The notes beneath the pieces were generated by a model, which was given only the letters and a program-made list of their open reading frames with translations, was not told the DNA's origin and did not search any database. A program made the position numbers and the translations under genes. 7,206 nt of DNA, from the NCBI GenBank assembly GCA_028694565.1, contig JAQVKR010000135.1:1-7206 (forward strand), written 5' to 3'. Below are positions 5,342-7,206 of the stretch, piece after piece. This DNA is from Gammaproteobacteria bacterium. GTDB lineage: Bacteria; Pseudomonadota; Gammaproteobacteria; DSM-26407. Position 1 is the stretch's first letter, and each line of letters begins with the position of its first letter.

Positions 5342-6412
5342 ATGCACGCCACCCAGAAGTTGCGTGAGATCGGCCAGAGCCTATGGCTCGACAACATCAC
5401 CCGCGGGCTGCTGGCCAGCGGCACGCTGCGGCGCTACCGCGACGAGTTCGCGGTGACGGGCCTGACCTCCAATCCCACGATTTTCGACCACGCGATCCGC
5501 AACGCCGATCTCTATGACGAGGCCATCGGCCGGGAGCGCGCCGCCGGCCGGTCCGGCGAGGCGCTGTTCTTCGCCCTGGCCCTGGAGGATCTGGGCCGCG
5601 CCGCGGATCTCTTCGGTCCGGTGCACGAGGCCACCGGCGGGGCCGACGGCTGGGTGTCGCTGGAGGTCTCGCCGCTGCTGGCGGACGATACCGCCGGGAC
5701 CGTTGCGGCGGCGGCCGCGCTCCATGCCCTGGGCGGGCGGCCCAATCTGTTCATCAAGATTCCGGGCACTCCCGCCGGCATTCCCGCCATCGAGGAGGCG
5801 ATCTTCGCCGGGGTGCCGGTGAACGTCACGCTGCTCTTCTCCCGCGAGCACTACCGGGCGGCGGCCGAGGCCTATCTGCGCGGGGTCGAGCGGCGCATCG
5901 ACGCGGGCCTCGATCCGCGGGTGGGTTCCGTCGCCTCGCTGTTCGTCAGCCGCTGGGACGTGGCGGTGAGGGAGACGGCGCCCGCCGGGCTGCGCAACCG
6001 CCTGGGCATCGCCGTCGCCGGGCGCACCTACGCCGCCTACCGCGAACTGCTCGCCTCACCGCGCTGGGAGCGCCTGGCCGCGGCCGGCGCCCGACCCCAG
6101 CGCCTGCTCTGGGCCAGCACCGGCACCAAGGACCCCGAGGCGCCGGAGACCCTCTACGTGGAGGCGCTCGCGGCGCCGGACACCATCAACACCCTGCCCG
6201 AGAAAACCCTGCTCGCCTTCGCCGAAGGGGGGGCGGTGCGTGCCGCGCTGCCGGAGGACGGCGGCGACGCCGAGGCCGTGCTGGCCGAATTCGCGCGTTC
6301 GGGCATCGACGCCGCCGCGCTGTCCGGACGGCTGCAGCGGGAGGGCGCCCAGGCCTTCGTGGAATCCTGGAACGCCCTGCTGGCCCTGCTCGGGGAGAAG
6401 GCGCCGGCCTGA
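5342..6412 (+). CDS. tal: transaldolase
   Basis: The protein has 356 residues, the size of the longer transaldolase class (mycobacterial Tal-like) rather than the ~315-residue TalB class. The ATG at 5342 follows GGGGAG (5331-5336) at five-base spacing. Family motifs are GQSLWLDNITR (11-21, with Asp17), GLTSNPTIF (40-48), VSLEVSP (105-111), NLFIKIPGT (135-143) holding the Schiff-base Lys139, NVTLLFS (161-167), ASLFVSRWD (198-206) and LLWASTGTKDP (255-265). It transfers a dihydroxyacetone unit between sedoheptulose 7-phosphate and glyceraldehyde 3-phosphate, giving erythrose 4-phosphate and fructose 6-phosphate, in the cytosolic non-oxidative pentose phosphate pathway. A short hairpin (GGCCG/CGGCT around 6423-6436) lies between its stop and the convergent hslR stop. 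No other pentose phosphate gene is adjacent. Confidence 0.93.
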   Translation: MHATQKLREIGQSLWLDNITRGLLASGTLRRYRDEFAVTGLTSNPTIFDHAIRNADLYDEAIGRERAAGRSGEALFFALALEDLGRAADLFGPVHEATGGADGWVSLEVSPLLADDTAGTVAAAAALHALGGRPNLFIKIPGTPAGIPAIEEAIFAGVPVNVTLLFSREHYRAAAEAYLRGVERRIDAGLDPRVGSVASLFVSRWDVAVRETAPAGLRNRLGIAVAGRTYAAYRELLASPRWERLAAAGARPQRLLWASTGTKDPEAPETLYVEALAAPDTINTLPEKTLLAFAEGGAVRAALPEDGGDAEAVLAEFARSGIDAAALSGRLQREGAQAFVESWNALLALLGEKAPA

Positions 6413-6449
6413 ACGGGGCGCCGGCCGCGTTCGGCTGTCGGGGCCTCCC

Positions 6450-6890
6450 TTACTCGCCCTTGCCCGTGAAGCGGACGATGCGGCGGCGGTCCTTCTTGCT
6501 CGGGCGGTGCGCGGGCGCCGGCGCGGAGGCCGCCAGGAAGCGGCGCTGCTCGGCCAGCGCCTCCCGGGCGGCGATGCTTTCCGGGGTCTCCTCGTAGAGC
6601 TGCCGGGCGCGGCTGGCCGGACCGCGGCGCTCGTCGAGCCCGCGCACCACCAGCGTCCGCCGGCAGGGGTCCTGGGTCACCTCGATGGTGGCGCCCTCCT
6701 GCACCAGCCGGCCCGGCTTGCTGCGCTCGCCGTTGTAGTGGACCTTGCCGCCCTCGATGGCCGCCTGGGCCAGGGCCCGGGTCTTGAAGAAGCGGGCCGC
6801 CCACAGCCACTTGTCCAGGCGCACCTTCTCCTGTGCCGGCCCGGCGGGGGCGTGGTCGTGTTTCTTCTGGCGGATCTTCTGGCGGGGCAT
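6450..6890 (-). CDS. hslR: Hsp15-type S4 RNA-binding protein
   Basis: The protein has 146 residues, near the usual ~130. A basic N-terminus leads into an S4 RNA-binding domain at about 23-80, with the hallmark VRLDKWLWAARFFKTRALA (23-41), GGKVHYNG (47-54) and KPGRLVQEG (58-66). The C-terminus is basic (HRPSKKDRRRIVRF, 128-141), as in Hsp15. In the known family Hsp15 is a heat-inducible protein that binds 50S ribosomal subunits still carrying a stalled nascent chain and helps recycle them. The ATG at 6890 has no clear Shine-Dalgarno upstream (CGAAACC only), but no better start is visible. It is convergent with the transaldolase, with 37 bases between stops, and its upstream side faces the tandem repeat and mobile-element end. 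Confidence 0.92.
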   Translation of the reverse strand: MPRQKIRQKKHDHAPAGPAQEKVRLDKWLWAARFFKTRALAQAAIEGGKVHYNGERSKPGRLVQEGATIEVTQDPCRRTLVVRGLDERRGPASRARQLYEETPESIAAREALAEQRRFLAASAPAPAHRPSKKDRRRIVRFTGKGE

Positions 6891-6930
6891 GGTTTCGCGG
6901 GGCCGGACTCATCCGGACGGATCAGATCAA

Positions 6931-6962
6931 CGCCAAGACGCAAAGGCGCAAAGGCGCAAAGG
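6931..6962. repeat. tandem array of an 8-bp unit, CGCAAAGG
   Basis: Four head-to-tail units occupy 6931-6962: a degenerate CGCCAAGA, then three perfect CGCAAAGG copies. GACCAAAAG may be a decayed fifth. The A-rich purine repeat differs from the GC-rich coding DNA. From memory, similar CGCAAAG strings recur between genes in many environmental genomes and give spurious translations such as KTQRRKGAK; this is recollection, not a search. It lies between hslR and the mobile-element leader. Confidence 0.8.
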
Positions 6963-6972
6963 GACCAAAAGT

Positions 6973-7181
6973 CTTGAGCGGTTGTGCGCAGGCGTCTCAT
7001 TGGGCTCAGGCAACCTGTTTCGCCTACCCTGCGGTGGGTTCTGTGCACGCCACGGTTCGCCCATTTTATCCTCCCTCTCGCCTTGGCGATGAGATGGTCT
7101 CCTCCCTCTTCCCGCCTCGGCGTCATGTGCGCCAGGATGGAGGTGTTAGCAACCATCGAATTAAGAAGAGGGGGAGACCAT
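6973..7181 (+). ncRNA. candidate bridge RNA / structured leader of the IS110 recombinase
   Basis: In IS110-group elements the non-coding end upstream of the recombinase encodes a bridge RNA with target-binding and donor-binding loops. Here three nested or adjacent structures can be drawn. CGCAGG (6987-6992) pairs with CCTGCG (7028-7033) around a large internal loop and an inner hairpin CAGG-CAA-CCTG (7007-7017). An alternative stem is CTTGAGC (6973-6979) with GCTCAGG (7004-7010). GTGG (7034-7037) pairs with CCAC (7050-7053). A 17-bp stem (7094-7111 with 7165-7181) encloses GGCG/CGCC (7119-7133) and GATGG/CCATC (7136-7157) hairpins. The layout of stem, internal loop and inner hairpin resembles a bridge RNA, but the fold was done by eye. 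If the element belongs to the IS1111 subgroup, the guide RNA would lie at the other end. Confidence 0.4.
7094..7181 (+). promoter_or_regulatory. long hairpin covering the recombinase ribosome binding site and start codon
   Basis: TGGTCTCC (7095-7102) and CCCTCTTC (7104-7111) pair with GAAGAGGG (7165-7172) and GGAGACCA (7173-7180). A7094-T7181 adds one pair, and T7103 is the only bulge: 17 bp in all. The right arm contains the Shine-Dalgarno AGGGGGAG and the first two bases of the ATG at 7180, so a folded transcript would hide the start site. TCCTCCCTCT also occurs upstream at 7069-7078 and could compete for the same purine tract. Confidence 0.7.
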
Positions 7182-7206
7182 GAAACAGCCTACGATGATT
7201 GGCCTG
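7180..7206 (+). CDS. IS110-family recombinase (transposase), N-terminal nine codons only
   Basis: The ATG at 7180 is preceded by AGAGGGGGAG (7167-7176). The nine visible codons read MKQPTMIGL and run off the window. IS110-family DEDD recombinases commonly begin with a short variable stretch followed by (I/V)G(L/I)D-AK, whose aspartate is the first catalytic residue; the IGL here would place that Asp in the next codon outside the window. The structured non-coding leader supports the call. Nine residues are too few to prove the family or to choose between the IS110 and IS1111 subgroups. Confidence 0.6.

Larger units (their letters stand above)
6973..7206 (+). mobile_element. IS110-type insertion sequence, left end (outer boundary unresolved)
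   Basis: A structured non-coding stretch of about 200 bases leads into a CDS that starts like an IS110-family recombinase and runs off the window. IS110-family elements lack ordinary terminal inverted repeats and generally do not make target duplications, so the outer edge cannot be read from one end. The start given here is simply where the predicted RNA structure begins, 11 bases after the tandem array. Whether the array belongs to the element or to the target is not decided. Confidence 0.5.

Noticed and set aside
6400..6426. Direct repeat GGCGCCGGCC at 6400-6409 and 6417-6426, flanking the transaldolase stop.
   Set aside because: It is a short, self-complementary GC string, expected in DNA of this composition, and gives no convincing terminator.
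6936..6997. A possible guide-target match: GCGTCT in the candidate target loop (6992-6997) is complementary to AGACGC in the tandem-repeat flank (6936-6941).
   Set aside because: Six bases is within chance for this search space, the match does not extend on either side, and the element boundary is unknown.

Overview
The window is about 7.2 kb of GC-rich, densely coded proteobacterial DNA. It is best read as a gammaproteobacterium (Chromatiales-like) or a related denitrifying, sulfur-metabolising betaproteobacterium. The lineage call is inference. It rests on a heme d1 enzyme of the NirN type, a DsrC/TusE-family protein and an Hsp15-type S4 protein.

Layout. (1) 1-2035: the 3' part of a nirN-like gene, cut by the left edge, then a secreted c-type cytochrome of unrecognised family with its own strong ribosome binding site. 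(2) 2112-2873: an L-aspartate dehydrogenase (NadX/AspDH family). (3) 2921-3753: a promoter with the 19-bp spacer typical of MerR-controlled promoters, a 62-residue protein, a strong stem-loop, and a MerR-family regulator. The C-terminal sensor domain of that regulator is a close copy of the 62-residue protein. (4) 3805-5141: a LysR-type regulator on the minus strand, divergent from a DsrC-like protein. They share an AT-rich control region with two LysR-type dyads three helical turns apart, the second overlapping a likely -35 box. (5) 5342-6412: a transaldolase. (6) 6450-6890: hslR on the minus strand, convergent with the transaldolase. (7) 6931-7206: a tandem array of an 8-bp unit, then a highly structured non-coding leader, then the first nine codons of what looks like an IS110-family recombinase.

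How the parts may work together. NirN makes mature heme d1 for cytochrome cd1 nitrite reductase in the periplasm, and the neighbouring cytochrome c may exchange electrons with it or with a related enzyme. The MerR cassette looks like a self-contained sensing unit. The LysR/DsrC-like pair looks like a regulated sulfur-related module, but its DsrC-like protein lacks the penultimate cysteine of true DsrC and TusE. The right edge is a mobile-element left end. A 17-bp hairpin there covers the ribosome binding site and start codon of the recombinase, and the leader is a candidate bridge RNA.

The most notable observations are the free-standing copy of the MerR sensor domain, the DsrC-like protein with the cysteine replaced, and the structured IS110 leader beside a tandem repeat. 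No CRISPR array, tRNA or rRNA was seen.
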